53,478 nucleotides of DNA from Candidatus Nanoarchaeia archaeon (GCA_028279755.1 JANQNB010000001.1:1-53478), one strand, 5' to 3'. Positions 8,171 to 16,869 are shown, counted from the stretch's first letter. The notes: generated by a model from the letters alone, not told the origin. Program-made: numbers and translations.

Positions 8171-9652
8171 ATGGGATACAAAGTCGCCAGGGTCATGAGC
8201 ACGCAGCACCCAGACAACGTCAAAGCGCCGTTCTTCGCTGAACACGAAGTGCTTGGCGGCGATGACGAAGTCAAAGAGGCCTTCTACTGCTTCAGCCACC
8301 TCGGCTGCGGCGAGCAGCTCTGGGATGCGGAAGGCAAGGAAGTCGACAATTTCGTGATCAAGAAACTGCTCACACGGTACGAGCCCTTCTTCCGCAAGCA
8401 CCCGCTTGGCCATGACCATTATATGAGCCTGCGCGTTCCGAACCCGCGGATCGAGAAGGCAGAAGCGAAGATCCTCATCGAGGCATTGCACAGCATCACG
8501 CGGAGCCATGATCTCAACACAGCGTTCTATGGTGAGGACGCGCCAACGCCAATCCCGCAGGTGTATGTGCCGATGGTGCAGAATGCCAAGGATATCCTGC
8601 GGGTCAAGGCATACTATGACGAGCACGTGATCAAGGCGCAGGACACGAAAGTGCATGGCATCTCTGTGCGCGACTGGCTCGGCACGTTCCAGCCGAAGAG
8701 CATTCGCGTCACGCCCTTGGTCGAGGACAAAGACGCGATCCTGAACGCGCACACGATCGCGAAAGAGCTCATCGCAGCCAAAGCCCACAACGGCGACGAC
8801 TTTCTCCGTTTCTGGTTCGCGCGTTCTGATCCGGCCTTGAACTACAGCAGCGCAGCCAATGTCTTATTGCTCAAGATCGCGCTGCAACGATTGCAAAAAG
8901 TGCAGGAGGAGTCGAGCATCGACATCCTGCCCTTGATCGGCTGCGGCTCCGCACCCTTCCGTGGCCATTTCTCGCCGAAGAACGCGGCCACGATCATGAA
9001 GCACGGCTATCCCAGCGTGCAGACCTTCACCGCGCAGTCCAGCTTCAAGTACGACCATGACATCGCAGACGTTCGCGCAGCCATCGAGACGATCAACACG
9101 ACGAAACGCGGCAAGCCGATCGCGGTCGACGAGGAGAAGCTCCTGCCGATCATCGACAAGCTCGGCTCGGCGTATCAAAAACAGATACAACTGCTCGCTC
9201 CGCTGATCAACCGCATGGCGCAGCACGTGCCCTCACGAAGATTGCGCAAGCTCCACATCGGCTTGTTCGGCTATGCGCGCGAAAGCGAAGGCGTCACCTT
9301 GCCACGCGCGATCAAATTCACCGGCGCGTGCTACAGCCTCGGCCTGCCGCCAGAACTCCTGGGTCTGCACGCGCTGAACGAGAAAGAGCTCGACATCCTG
9401 CGCGACAACTGGCCGAACCTGAAGGTTGATCATCAAGCTGCGGCGCAATACCTGAACAAGAAGAATCTCGCGTTCTTCCCGAAACAGATCCAGGAGGACA
9501 TCAAGCTCGTGATGCAGCGCTTCCCAGCAGAGGCGGAGCACGACCACGAGAAGATCACAGGCATCATCCTCAACAACTTCAAGAAGGAAAAGTTCGAGCT
9601 CGTGAAAGAAGATATTGTCAGGGCTGGATTTGTCCGAGGATTTCTTGGATAG
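8171..9652 (+). CDS. ppcA: Phosphoenolpyruvate carboxylase, archaeal type
   Basis: This enzyme makes oxaloacetate from PEP and bicarbonate. The archaeal-type family (about 500 residues, half the bacterial size) is recognisable from the N-terminal MSTQHPDNV, then GCGSAPFRGHFSP, QSSFKYDHD and the late GLPPELLGLHAL. At 493 residues the length is right. The start is set at the ATG at 8171, with GGTGG eight bases upstream as a ribosome-binding site; a GTG at 8162 fits a leaderless start from the TATA box at 8131-8137 and remains possible. With fumarase nearby it could feed C4-dicarboxylic acids, though the genes are not in one operon. Confidence 0.92.
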   Translation: MGYKVARVMSTQHPDNVKAPFFAEHEVLGGDDEVKEAFYCFSHLGCGEQLWDAEGKEVDNFVIKKLLTRYEPFFRKHPLGHDHYMSLRVPNPRIEKAEAKILIEALHSITRSHDLNTAFYGEDAPTPIPQVYVPMVQNAKDILRVKAYYDEHVIKAQDTKVHGISVRDWLGTFQPKSIRVTPLVEDKDAILNAHTIAKELIAAKAHNGDDFLRFWFARSDPALNYSSAANVLLLKIALQRLQKVQEESSIDILPLIGCGSAPFRGHFSPKNAATIMKHGYPSVQTFTAQSSFKYDHDIADVRAAIETINTTKRGKPIAVDEEKLLPIIDKLGSAYQKQIQLLAPLINRMAQHVPSRRLRKLHIGLFGYARESEGVTLPRAIKFTGACYSLGLPPELLGLHALNEKELDILRDNWPNLKVDHQAAAQYLNKKNLAFFPKQIQEDIKLVMQRFPAEAEHDHEKITGIILNNFKKEKFELVKEDIVRAGFVRGFLG

Positions 9653-9756
9653 CGCCTTTGCCCTGAGTTAGAGGCGATGCCGAACATGAGCGCAGCTCAT
9701 GATTGTGAGGCATCGATACGTACGCGACCAGAGGGAGCGTCAAGCGGCAAAGGCGC
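9653..9756. terminator. Nested palindrome filling the gap between convergent genes
   Basis: The 104-base gap between the stop codons of ppcA and the next gene is almost one palindrome. The outer arms are 9652-9662 (GCGCCTTTGCC) and 9746-9756, middle arms 9675-9681 and 9709-9715 (CGATGCC), inner arms 9685-9691 and 9695-9701 (CATGAGC). It could be a two-way terminator or a small repeat element. No long T-run follows on the plus strand. Confidence 0.5.
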
Positions 9757-10269
9757 TCAGAAATATCTTTTCTGCGTCTGCTTCCGCTCTTCAGTATCGA
9801 TATATCGCTCGATGCGCATGGTGCGCTGCTTGATCGCGTCAAGCTCTGCTTTGATCGTGTCCAGGCGTTCGAGAATCAAGTTGGCTTCGTGTCCGGTGAT
9901 CGCGCCAGCGTCGTGATGCGTCGCTGCTTGCCCAGGTTGTCCCTCGAGGCCGCGCGCATACTCCCGTGCATGATCAGCGTTTGTTGGCTGGTTGCTGGAG
10001 AAGAGATTGTTGTCGAAATGGCTCGGGCCGCCGCCTGGCGGTCCTAATGGGTCCCGGGTCTTGCCAGGGCCGCTGTCCATCGGGTTGAACGGGTCAGGAT
10101 TCTGCAAGGGATCCTTGCCGTAGAGGTCTGCGTTTGTGGGATCACTTCCTAAGGGGTCTGCACCGAGCGGATCGCCGCCTTGCCCTGGCGGTTGGCTGAA
10201 ATCAGGCGGCGCGTCAAAACTGCTGTCGAGATTGTCTTTCTTGCCGAAGACCTTACCAAAGAGACCCAT
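9757..10269 (-). CDS. Low-complexity Pro/Gly/Asp-rich protein with C-terminal coiled coil
   Basis: The first 120 of 170 residues are disordered-looking, with repeated DPLG/ADPLG/SDPTN units and many Pro, Gly and Asp. The last 45 (ANLILERLDTIKAELDAIKQ, RTMRIERYID) form a heptad-patterned helix likely to oligomerise. It has no signal peptide or membrane segment. The start has GGTGGG three bases upstream and a TATA-like box at about 10302-10312, so the mRNA has a short leader. Function is unknown. It is bracketed by two nested palindromes (9653-9756 and 10325-10438). Confidence 0.65.
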   Translation of the reverse strand: MGLFGKVFGKKDNLDSSFDAPPDFSQPPGQGGDPLGADPLGSDPTNADLYGKDPLQNPDPFNPMDSGPGKTRDPLGPPGGGPSHFDNNLFSSNQPTNADHAREYARGLEGQPGQAATHHDAGAITGHEANLILERLDTIKAELDAIKQRTMRIERYIDTEERKQTQKRYF

Positions 10270-10324
10270 GACCCACCTCTGAGCCAGGACTGGACAAGGC
10301 AGTTTATAAACCTTTTCCCACAGC

Positions 10325-10438
10325 GACGCTGCCTTGGCGCGACATACTCACTTCGTTCGTGGGTTTTGCCACCTTGGCCCGACATGCGTAGCGAGAGGGC
10401 CGTGGCAAAACCATACGTAGTGAGAGCGCGGCAGCGTC
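10325..10438. repeat. 114-bp nested imperfect palindrome (hairpin element)
   Basis: Arms pair in order: 10325-10333 with 10430-10438 (GACGCTGCC), 10337-10340 with 10426-10429 (GCGC), CTCACT near 10347-10352 with AGTGAG near 10419-10424, 10362-10372 with 10402-10412 (GGTTTTGCCAC), and 10376-10380 with 10397-10401 (GGCCC). It lies between divergently transcribed genes, so it is not in a terminator position. It resembles the palindrome at 9653-9756 in size and layering but not in exact sequence. No target-site duplication is obvious. Confidence 0.6.
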
Positions 10439-10492
10439 CCACTGGACAGGCAAGGGCAAGGTTTTTATGCAGGCCAGGCTCCTGCTCGCGCC

Positions 10493-11230
10493 ATGACCGC
10501 AGCGAAGGTGCAGCAAGCCCTGAAGGCAGTAAGTCATCCTGACAAGAAAGACGTGTATCAGCGCTTCTTCAAGACAGGCCCGGGCGAATACGGCGAAGGC
10601 GACGTGTTCATTGGCTGCACCATGCCGGAAATACGAAGTGTAGCGAAAGAGTTCAAGGAATTATCATTCAAGGAAATTCAAAAACTCCTCAACTCCAAAA
10701 TCCATGAGCATCGCATGGCAGGCTTGGTGATCCTGACCTACCAGTACGCACACGCTGAGAAAGAAAAGAATGAAGAAGTATCCAAAAAAAGGAAAAAAGA
10801 AATCTACAATTTTTACATGAAGAACTTAGCAGCAGTCAACAACTGGGATTTGGTCGACGTCACTGTGCCGCGCATCGTCGGCAACTATCTCTATCACAAT
10901 CAAGCAAAGAAAAAAATAATCTACTCTCTCGTTAAATCCAAGAACCTCTGGGAACGCCGCGTCGCTGTCCTCGCCACTGCATACTTCATCTCAAAGGACG
11001 ACTTTGTTGACATCATCAAACTCTGCGAGATGCTCCTCGATGACAAGCACGATCTGATGCACAAGGCGACGGGGTGGATGCTCCGTGAGATGGGCAAGCG
11101 CGGCGAAAAGGGACTCAAAGCACTCAAAGCATTTCTCAGCAAGCACGTCAAGCGCATGCCGCGCACCATGCTCCGCTATTCGATCGAGCGCTTCCCTGAG
11201 CAGGAGCGGAAAGCCTGGTTGAAGAAATAA
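10493..11230 (+). CDS. alkD: AlkD-like DNA alkylation repair protein
   Basis: This 245-residue HEAT-like repeat protein belongs to the AlkD family of DNA glycosylases, which remove bulky or cationic alkylated bases. Seen: an N-terminal block with GVxxP-like TMPEIRSVAKEF, then NNWDLVDVTVPRIVG and LWERRVAVLATAYFI, the segments carrying the Trp, Asp and Arg that line the DNA-binding groove. TTTTTAT (about 10460-10467) lies 27-30 bp upstream of the ATG, implying a leaderless mRNA. The stretch 10640-10930 is more A/T-rich than its surroundings. Confidence 0.85.
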   Translation: MTAAKVQQALKAVSHPDKKDVYQRFFKTGPGEYGEGDVFIGCTMPEIRSVAKEFKELSFKEIQKLLNSKIHEHRMAGLVILTYQYAHAEKEKNEEVSKKRKKEIYNFYMKNLAAVNNWDLVDVTVPRIVGNYLYHNQAKKKIIYSLVKSKNLWERRVAVLATAYFISKDDFVDIIKLCEMLLDDKHDLMHKATGWMLREMGKRGEKGLKALKAFLSKHVKRMPRTMLRYSIERFPEQERKAWLKK

Positions 11231-11291
11231 CGGCAATTTTTATAAACTCCTTTTCCTGATTCTGCCCTTATTCCTGTTCGAGGTGGTCCGC

Positions 11292-11834
11292 ATGAAAAAG
11301 TACGATCTCGCTTTCCCGATCATCGCTGTTGTTGCCCTTGTGGGCATTGTCGCACTGATAGCTATGCTGACCGGGCTTCGCATGCCGGCTGACACGCTCG
11401 TCGCAGACAACCTTGCCGGCGAAGCGAGACGTCCTGGTCTTGGAGCGAGTGTGAAAGGCGGAGATTTTTTACCTGATCTTGTTGTCGAAAATTTCTTGTT
11501 CACCGATGATGGCCGACTTTTGGTTGTATTTTGCAATCGAGGCGCGAGCGCCGGAGCGATCGGCTCTTTGGAAGTGTATGCTGATGCTCAGACTGACCCG
11601 GTGAGGATCGCAGGAACACCATGGGGTGGCTCTCTCCCTCCGAACCGGTGTCGTGATTATGCTTCCTTCTACAATACTGACCTGACACAGTATGACTCGT
11701 TCACTGCGTTCGTTGATTATGAAGATGTTACTCGGGAATCCAATGAGGTCAACAATGCCATGACTTTGAGTTGGGATCAGAGTTGTGGTCCTGACTGTCC
11801 TGATTTCTGTATCACACAAGTATGCTTTGAGTGA
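11292..11834 (+). CDS. Membrane-anchored CARDB-like surface protein
   Basis: An uncleaved signal anchor (residues 8-30, IIAVVALVGIVALIAML) is followed by a single beta-sandwich: LPDLVVENFLF and VDYEDVTRESNEVNNAMTL are typical of CARDB adhesion domains. A short Cys-rich tail ends the protein (CGPDCPDFC). It should face the cell exterior. The start at 11292 is chosen because GAGGTGG lies seven bases upstream; a TATA box at about 11234-11245 gives a leader of some 25-30 bases. A GTG at 11283 in the same frame lies within the ribosome-binding site. Confidence 0.7.
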   Translation: MKKYDLAFPIIAVVALVGIVALIAMLTGLRMPADTLVADNLAGEARRPGLGASVKGGDFLPDLVVENFLFTDDGRLLVVFCNRGASAGAIGSLEVYADAQTDPVRIAGTPWGGSLPPNRCRDYASFYNTDLTQYDSFTAFVDYEDVTRESNEVNNAMTLSWDQSCGPDCPDFCITQVCFE

Positions 11835-11835
11835 G

Positions 11836-12375
11836 TCAAACGCTTTTCAGCAGATCAGCTTTCGTAATTATCCCTTTCACTTTTCCTTTCTGTTTCACGA
11901 GAACGAGATTGTAATGCGACAATAGCTCTGCGAGGACGCGGCGTGGTGCTTCCGGCGGCACAGTCGGCGGTGCGTCGTCCATGACTTCCTCGACAAGCGT
12001 GTCATTGTCGATCGCGTCCATGTTGCGCACGATGCTTTTTTCTGTCAGCAATCCAGCGACGTTCAATCCCTGCATGACTGGTAATTGGCTAATCGCTTTC
12101 GATTGCATCTTCTTGATCGCATTCTTCACTTTGTCGTCGGCCTTGACATTGATCGTTCTTGTTTCCATCAGGTCTTTCGCGCATGGCTCTTGTTCGCGCT
12201 CGAAGCTGTGCAAAGCCGCGAGGATCTTTTTTCCCGACGAGAAACTCGGATCGACAAGCCCTGCTTCGACTTTTGCGATCAACGATTGCGAAACATTCGC
12301 CGCGTTTGCTAATTGATGCTGTGTTAGTCCCAGTTTTTTCCGCAAGGGTTTGATTTCGTTGAGTTCCGCATCCAT
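11836..12375 (-). CDS. XRE-type HTH regulator with CBS domains
   Basis: Residues 8-60 are a lambda-repressor-like HTH (LRKKLGLTQHQLANAANVSQ, then IAKVEAGLVDPS). Two CBS motifs follow (DLMETRTINVKADDKVKNAI...LPVM and VMDDAPPTVPPEAPRRVLAE...GIITKADLL), a pair that usually binds adenosine nucleotides or SAM. This HTH-CBS architecture is common in archaea and suggests transcription control by cellular energy state. The TATA box on the minus strand (about 12390-12400) lies 25 bp upstream. Only one base separates its stop from the convergent CARDB gene. Confidence 0.88.
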   Translation of the reverse strand: MDAELNEIKPLRKKLGLTQHQLANAANVSQSLIAKVEAGLVDPSFSSGKKILAALHSFEREQEPCAKDLMETRTINVKADDKVKNAIKKMQSKAISQLPVMQGLNVAGLLTEKSIVRNMDAIDNDTLVEEVMDDAPPTVPPEAPRRVLAELLSHYNLVLVKQKGKVKGIITKADLLKSV

Positions 12376-12420
12376 GGAATGCTGGGAGAATATTCAGTTT
12401 ATATTTTTATTCTTTTTTTA

Positions 12421-14301
12421 CTATCCCTTGAGCCAACGGATTTCATACGGCGCGAGCTTCAATGTGAAACTATGCACTGCATGCACATCCTTCGTGGCGA
12501 GGATGCGGCGTTTCTTGAGAAGGTCGTAGAGAGGTGTTTGCAATCCGAGCTCGTCCAGGTGCAGGCGACAACGCCGGTCCTTGTCAGAAACATTGACAAG
12601 ACAGAGCACGCGTTCGTTGCCATTGCTGCGAAGAACCGTGAACACGTGCTCGTTGTCGTGCACAATATCCTGCTCAGCATTCGGATCGAAAGCAGAATGC
12701 AGGCTCCGGATGCGCAGCAGTTCTTTCAAGCCGGTAAATACTGCTTTGTGATTTGTATCCTGGCGTAAAGCCTTGGTGATGTTGGCGTATTTCAGATTCT
12801 TCCGGTTGATGTCGCGATTGACGCCGGTGCGCTTCACTGCTGCGTTGTCGTTCGGGGTCGCCAATAATGCGTGGAGGTAAATGCCCGGGACTCCCTTGAG
12901 ACAGAACGCGATGGCGAACGACGCGAGATATCTCTTGACCCTGAGGTTATGGCTTTCTTTCGCATTCAGGTTGTTGATCGCGTTCCACCACGTGATATTC
13001 AGCTCATACGGGATGCGTTGTCCGTTCTCCTGCTTGTATCCGACAAGGCTGCCGTGCTGTTTCGCTTTCTTGATCATCTTTGCCACTTCTGGCTTTGGCA
13101 GGATACGCGCTGCTGGCGTCAAACCAATACCGTCGTGGCTGGCCAGGAAGTTGAAGTATGTTGAATATTCTGACGTGCGTTCGAGGCGGTCAGCCCACTT
13201 GCTGATGTAACGCGCATTGCCAGTGTATAAGGCATGCAACACGAGCGGTGGCAAAGAGAAGTTATACACCATCTGCGCCTCGTTGCGCCCGTTGCCGAGA
13301 TAGCTGATGTTCTTGCCATGCGGCACATTGGTTTCGGTCACGAGCTTCACGCTCGGCGCCGCGACGTCGAGGATGTCGCGCAATAATTGGATGATGACAT
13401 GCGTCTGTTTGAGGTGGCTGCAGCTTGTCCCTAATTCTTTCCAGAGATAATTGATGGCGTCGAGACGGACAAGCGTGGCGCCGTTCCTGATGTAACGGAA
13501 CAGGACGTCGATGATTCTCAGAAGCACGCGCGGCTCCTTGAAGTTCAGATCGACCTGGTCCTTGCTGAAGGTCGTCCAGACAAAGCCCGTTCCGTTTTTT
13601 GTTTTGAACGGGGTGAGCAGATCGCTGGTACGTGGCCGGGTAATCTTGGAGAGTTGCTCTTTCGTGATCGCGCCCTTCTTCTCGTACGCGATAAAGTGAT
13701 TTGTATAGAGGGGATTGTCTTTTTTCCATTCGCTGAACCAATGGCTCTTGCTGCTGATGTGGTTGAACACGCCGTCGAACATCAAGTCAAAGCTGTTGCT
13801 TAACTCGTTGATCTCGTTCCACGAGCCGAAGCGCTGCTCGACTTTCTTGTAGTTCTTCACCGAGAAGCCGCGGTCGCTGCTGTAGGGATAGAACGGCAAA
13901 ATGTGGATCGTGTTCACGACCTCGCGGAGATAGCGGTCAGCAAAACGGCAGAGTGTTCGCAATGGTTTGATCCGTGGCTGCTGTATCGAATCTGCATACG
14001 TTATCAGGATGCTGTCGCGTTGCGTGAATCGATTCTTGGGATCGAAATGCGCGTCCTTGTATCGAACGCGTTTCGGCTTTTTCTTCCGGAACGCGTTGAT
14101 CTTGCGCTGGATCTTCTCGAATGCAGCTGTGCCGCGCTCTTTGCCGTAGAGAAAGACAAGCTTCTCGCGCATGCTCCGTCGCTTGTCGTTGAACGCCAAG
14201 CGAACCCGATGCCTGCTCGGCTGGCGCTGCCTGCCATTCAGCAATTGCGCGATGCGATACCAGCGCGTCGCTTCAGTCTTCAATCTGGGAACAAGTGGCA
14301 C
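12421..14301 (-). CDS. GH13 sucrose phosphorylase / glucosylglycerate phosphorylase-like enzyme
   Basis: This 626-residue protein has no signal peptide and a GH13 (alpha-amylase clan) barrel most like subfamily 18, whose members phosphorolyse sucrose or glucosyl-glycerate to glucose-1-phosphate. Active-site elements: nucleophile Asp in LVRLDAINYLWKE, acid/base Glu in KLVTETNVPHGKN, and the third Asp in NFLASHDGIG. The stretch ADSIQQPRIKPLRTLCRFAD at the barrel start is also typical. A C-terminal beta domain carries VLCLVNVSDKDR. Which sugar is used cannot be decided here. Leaderless start: TATA on the minus strand at about 14322-14332. No sugar transporter or kinase gene is adjacent. Confidence 0.82.
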   Translation of the reverse strand: MPLVPRLKTEATRWYRIAQLLNGRQRQPSRHRVRLAFNDKRRSMREKLVFLYGKERGTAAFEKIQRKINAFRKKKPKRVRYKDAHFDPKNRFTQRDSILITYADSIQQPRIKPLRTLCRFADRYLREVVNTIHILPFYPYSSDRGFSVKNYKKVEQRFGSWNEINELSNSFDLMFDGVFNHISSKSHWFSEWKKDNPLYTNHFIAYEKKGAITKEQLSKITRPRTSDLLTPFKTKNGTGFVWTTFSKDQVDLNFKEPRVLLRIIDVLFRYIRNGATLVRLDAINYLWKELGTSCSHLKQTHVIIQLLRDILDVAAPSVKLVTETNVPHGKNISYLGNGRNEAQMVYNFSLPPLVLHALYTGNARYISKWADRLERTSEYSTYFNFLASHDGIGLTPAARILPKPEVAKMIKKAKQHGSLVGYKQENGQRIPYELNITWWNAINNLNAKESHNLRVKRYLASFAIAFCLKGVPGIYLHALLATPNDNAAVKRTGVNRDINRKNLKYANITKALRQDTNHKAVFTGLKELLRIRSLHSAFDPNAEQDIVHDNEHVFTVLRSNGNERVLCLVNVSDKDRRCRLHLDELGLQTPLYDLLKKRRILATKDVHAVHSFTLKLAPYEIRWLKG

Positions 14302-14340
14302 AGCGCAATTCTCGCAAAGAATGTATAAAAAGCTTTAGCT

Positions 14341-15036
14341 TTACCATTGGAAGGAGGTTTGCGTGCCTGGTCTTCCTCTCCTGATAGTGCCATTGCTGAA
14401 CGGTGTCCAGCGTTCGACAGCCATCTCAGGTTGCCTTTCGGCAGAAAAGTATTCGGGATACACTGGTCTGGTAGAGGTTCTTGGTGATTCTCGATGAATG
14501 TATTCCATACGGCTCTTCCCTCGCCAAACCAAATAATTCATGACAGCCATCAGAGGATGATTCAGCCATTGACCTCTGCTTCGAGTGTCGGTCAGAGCAT
14601 CGAGTTGATCTCTACTGAAACGGTACTTAACTTTCTTTGCTACTTTACCACCCCAGACGCCTGCTAACATATATGATGCTTCAAACGGGTCCAAGACGCC
14701 AACAGCAGCGCGTATGATTGGATCAGTTCCATTGACTGCGCCGTATTGGGCTTGTTTCATTGAATCTTTGCAGAATGCCTCGGCCAGTCGAGTTCTGATA
14801 TGACGAAGTCCGCCATACGCGTCAAGATCCATTCCTGAACCCTCGAAGTAGGTGACAAGATTGGTGCCAGCGTCGCCTTTGAGATAGCCAGAATCGCCTT
14901 TTCGTGGCCGTTTCCCCTTCTTGAGCAAGCTGAGAATCAATTGCTCGCGAGCCAGCCGTTGCATTGCTTTGAGCTGCTCGGGTCCGATATCTCCTGCAGC
15001 GTCTTCTAACCGGACTTCCAATGGTCGGACTCGCAT
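14341..15036 (-). CDS. Hypothetical protein, basic
   Basis: I do not recognise this 231-residue protein. It lacks a signal peptide and transmembrane helix and contains many Arg and Lys residues. An N-terminal helical stretch (GPEQLKAMQRLAREQLILSL) and a central region rich in Gly and aromatic residues are visible, with no catalytic motif. Coding is supported by a TATA box on the minus strand (about 15055-15068) at leaderless distance from the ATG and by the tight fit between neighbours. Confidence 0.6.
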   Translation of the reverse strand: MRVRPLEVRLEDAAGDIGPEQLKAMQRLAREQLILSLLKKGKRPRKGDSGYLKGDAGTNLVTYFEGSGMDLDAYGGLRHIRTRLAEAFCKDSMKQAQYGAVNGTDPIIRAAVGVLDPFEASYMLAGVWGGKVAKKVKYRFSRDQLDALTDTRSRGQWLNHPLMAVMNYLVWRGKSRMEYIHRESPRTSTRPVYPEYFSAERQPEMAVERWTPFSNGTIRRGRPGTQTSFQW

Positions 15037-15156
15037 ATGGTATCAGATACTTCATCCTTTATAAATATTCCTATTTTTACCACTAAATAGTAGTTTTAAA
15101 CGCCACGAGGGTGCAGCCACTAGTTTTATAAACCCCTTGCTGTTCCAGCGACTCTC

Positions 15157-15534
15157 ATGGCAATCATACAGTCGAGAAGCAAGCGCAAGGCATCAGGCGC
15201 CCGTTATACGAGCACGCTGAGCAAGCGCAAGCACATGATCGGGCGATTATCCTCGATGACAAAGATCGGCGAGACCAAGCAGAAGAGCATCCGCACCAAA
15301 GGCGGCGGCCAGAAAGACCGGCTCCTCTCAGTGAATATCGCCAATGTCATGGATCCGAAGACGAAGAAAGCGTCTAAGGTCAAGATCAAGGACGTGCTGG
15401 AAAACACGGCAAACCGCTACTACGTCCGACGAGATATCATCACCAAGGGCACGATCATCGAGACTGAGAAAGGAAAGGCGAAAGTCACCTCCCGTCCAGG
15501 CCAGGACGGCACGGTGAACGCTGTATTGATGTGA
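15157..15534 (+). CDS. rps8e: 30S ribosomal protein S8e
   Basis: This is the archaeal/eukaryotic small-subunit protein eS8. It begins with the family's basic N-terminus (IQSRSKRKASGARYTSTLSK), and the core ending YVRRDIITKGTIIETEKGKAKVTSRPGQDGTVNAVLM is diagnostic. The 125-residue length is normal. A TATA box at about 15123-15133 sits 26 bp upstream of the ATG. It is the first gene of a S8e-Lsm-L37e operon. Confidence 0.95.
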   Translation: MAIIQSRSKRKASGARYTSTLSKRKHMIGRLSSMTKIGETKQKSIRTKGGGQKDRLLSVNIANVMDPKTKKASKVKIKDVLENTANRYYVRRDIITKGTIIETEKGKAKVTSRPGQDGTVNAVLM

Positions 15535-15538
15535 AACT

Positions 15539-15778
15539 ATGGATGCGACACGACCATTGGATGCGTTGAACGCGGCGAGAAACAAACGAGTGCTTGTCGA
15601 GCTGAAGAACCAGCGACGCTATATTGGCACGCTGAAAGCTTTCGACATCCACATTAATACTGTGCTCGAGAACGCTGAAGAGTACATCGACGGCGAGCTC
15701 AAGCGCAAACTCGGCAGCCTCTTCATCCGCGGCGACACGATCACGATCATCAGCCCGAGCGAAGCTGTCAAGGAGTGA
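15539..15778 (+). CDS. Sm-like (Lsm) RNA-binding protein
   Basis: This 79-residue archaeal Lsm protein forms ring-shaped oligomers that bind U-rich RNA. The Sm1 motif is NKRVLVELKNQRRYIGTLKAFDIHINTVLENAEE and Sm2 is LFIRGDTITII, with the usual RGD variant of the RG(C/N) residues. It lies 4 bases after S8e and ahead of L37e; Lsm next to L37e is a common archaeal arrangement. Confidence 0.93.
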   Translation: MDATRPLDALNAARNKRVLVELKNQRRYIGTLKAFDIHINTVLENAEEYIDGELKRKLGSLFIRGDTITIISPSEAVKE

Positions 15779-15783
15779 GTTCT

Positions 15784-15966
15784 ATGTCAAAAGGCACAGC
15801 ATCGATGGGCAAGAAGAGCGGGAAGAAGTCCCACATGACCTGTCGACGCTGCGGCAAGCACGCCATGCACATGCGCAAGAAGACCTGCGCGAGCTGCGGC
15901 TACGGCAATAGCGCCAAGCTGCGCCGCTATGGCTGGCAGAAGAAGCAGGGCGGCGAGAAGAAGTAA
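15784..15966 (+). CDS. rpl37e: 50S ribosomal protein L37e
   Basis: This 60-residue zinc-ribbon ribosomal protein has two CxxC pairs (CRRCGKH and CASCGYG) and the conserved ends KGTASMGKKSGKK and RRYGWQKKQ. The ATG at 15784 is the right start because family members begin with this M-(S/T)-KGT segment; a GTG nine bases upstream overlaps the Lsm gene's end. Confidence 0.94.
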   Translation: MSKGTASMGKKSGKKSHMTCRRCGKHAMHMRKKTCASCGYGNSAKLRRYGWQKKQGGEKK

Positions 15967-15969
15967 CTC

Positions 15970-16848
15970 TCAAAGCAGTTCTCTCAGGTGGTACAAGGCT
16001 TCTCCTTGTTCAGGACCAGCCATGCCTTTTGCACTGGAGATGATGATGGCGGTGAGCTCACCTTTTCGATTGACTATTCCTGACCCGCTTGACCCTGGGA
16101 AAAACGCAGTATACATTTCGATTCCGTCAGTTGCCAGCAGTTCTTTCCCTGCATCTCGCCAATCCCAGTGCGTATCAAATGATAGTGCAGGAACCACCCT
16201 TTGGTCTCCAGGCTCGAGATAGTACGTCTTCTTGTTGAGTACTGGTTCAGCAAACCATCGCTGCCGTGGCAGGTGCGGAAATTGAACGCGTGTGACACAC
16301 ACTCCTTCTTCCTCTTCAGGATGTGGTGTGGAAACAAGCGGGACGCTGGGTGCTTCCCCGTCGTAAGAAAAAATTGCGAGGTCGCCGATCGGCCAGCCTC
16401 TTTCGAGTGCCAATCGTGGACCGTAGACAAGCGTGAGATCTGCCATCGGGATGTGACGGAAGCGTTCTCCATTTTGGACAACGATATCCAACCCCCTGAT
16501 CCTGTGCTCGATGCTCTCGCCGTCAGGGTCGTCGCCAACGACATGAGCTGCAGTGGCGAAATACTGCTGTCCATTGTAATGGAAAAAGATGCCATTGCCT
16601 CGTGCTGCAGCTGGTTCATCTTCAGCAATGAGTGCTGATGCTGCAAGCGCTGCTGCGATGCCCGGAACATTGAGAGCTGCCCGGACCGGAACATAGGTGT
16701 GGCGTTCTCGGGGGATATCGTCCCACGAGCGAACGTCGTGCTCAGGCGTGACGATCTCGACAGCGTCACTGCTCTGTTGCGCTGCAGTCCTGAGCAGTGC
16801 TGGAATGCCGCCTTTTCGCAAAAAACCTGCAAGGAAATCGTCGTCCAT
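15970..16848 (-). CDS. Trypsin-like serine protease, apparently intracellular
   Basis: This 292-residue protein shows the full S1/HtrA-type triad in order: His in FATAAHVVGDD, Asp in PIGDLAIFSYDG, Ser in FFPGSSGSGIVNRKGELTAII. The N-terminal 80 residues are charged and helical, with a short Ala-rich patch (GIAAALAASALIA) that is not a convincing signal peptide, so it probably acts inside the cell. No PDZ domain is present. Its 3' end comes within 4 bases of the convergent L37e gene. A TATA box on the minus strand at 16870-16880 gives a leaderless start. Confidence 0.82.
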   Translation of the reverse strand: MDDDFLAGFLRKGGIPALLRTAAQQSSDAVEIVTPEHDVRSWDDIPRERHTYVPVRAALNVPGIAAALAASALIAEDEPAAARGNGIFFHYNGQQYFATAAHVVGDDPDGESIEHRIRGLDIVVQNGERFRHIPMADLTLVYGPRLALERGWPIGDLAIFSYDGEAPSVPLVSTPHPEEEEGVCVTRVQFPHLPRQRWFAEPVLNKKTYYLEPGDQRVVPALSFDTHWDWRDAGKELLATDGIEMYTAFFPGSSGSGIVNRKGELTAIIISSAKGMAGPEQGEALYHLRELL

Positions 16849-16869
16849 TTTCTAACGAAGTGGGAAAAG

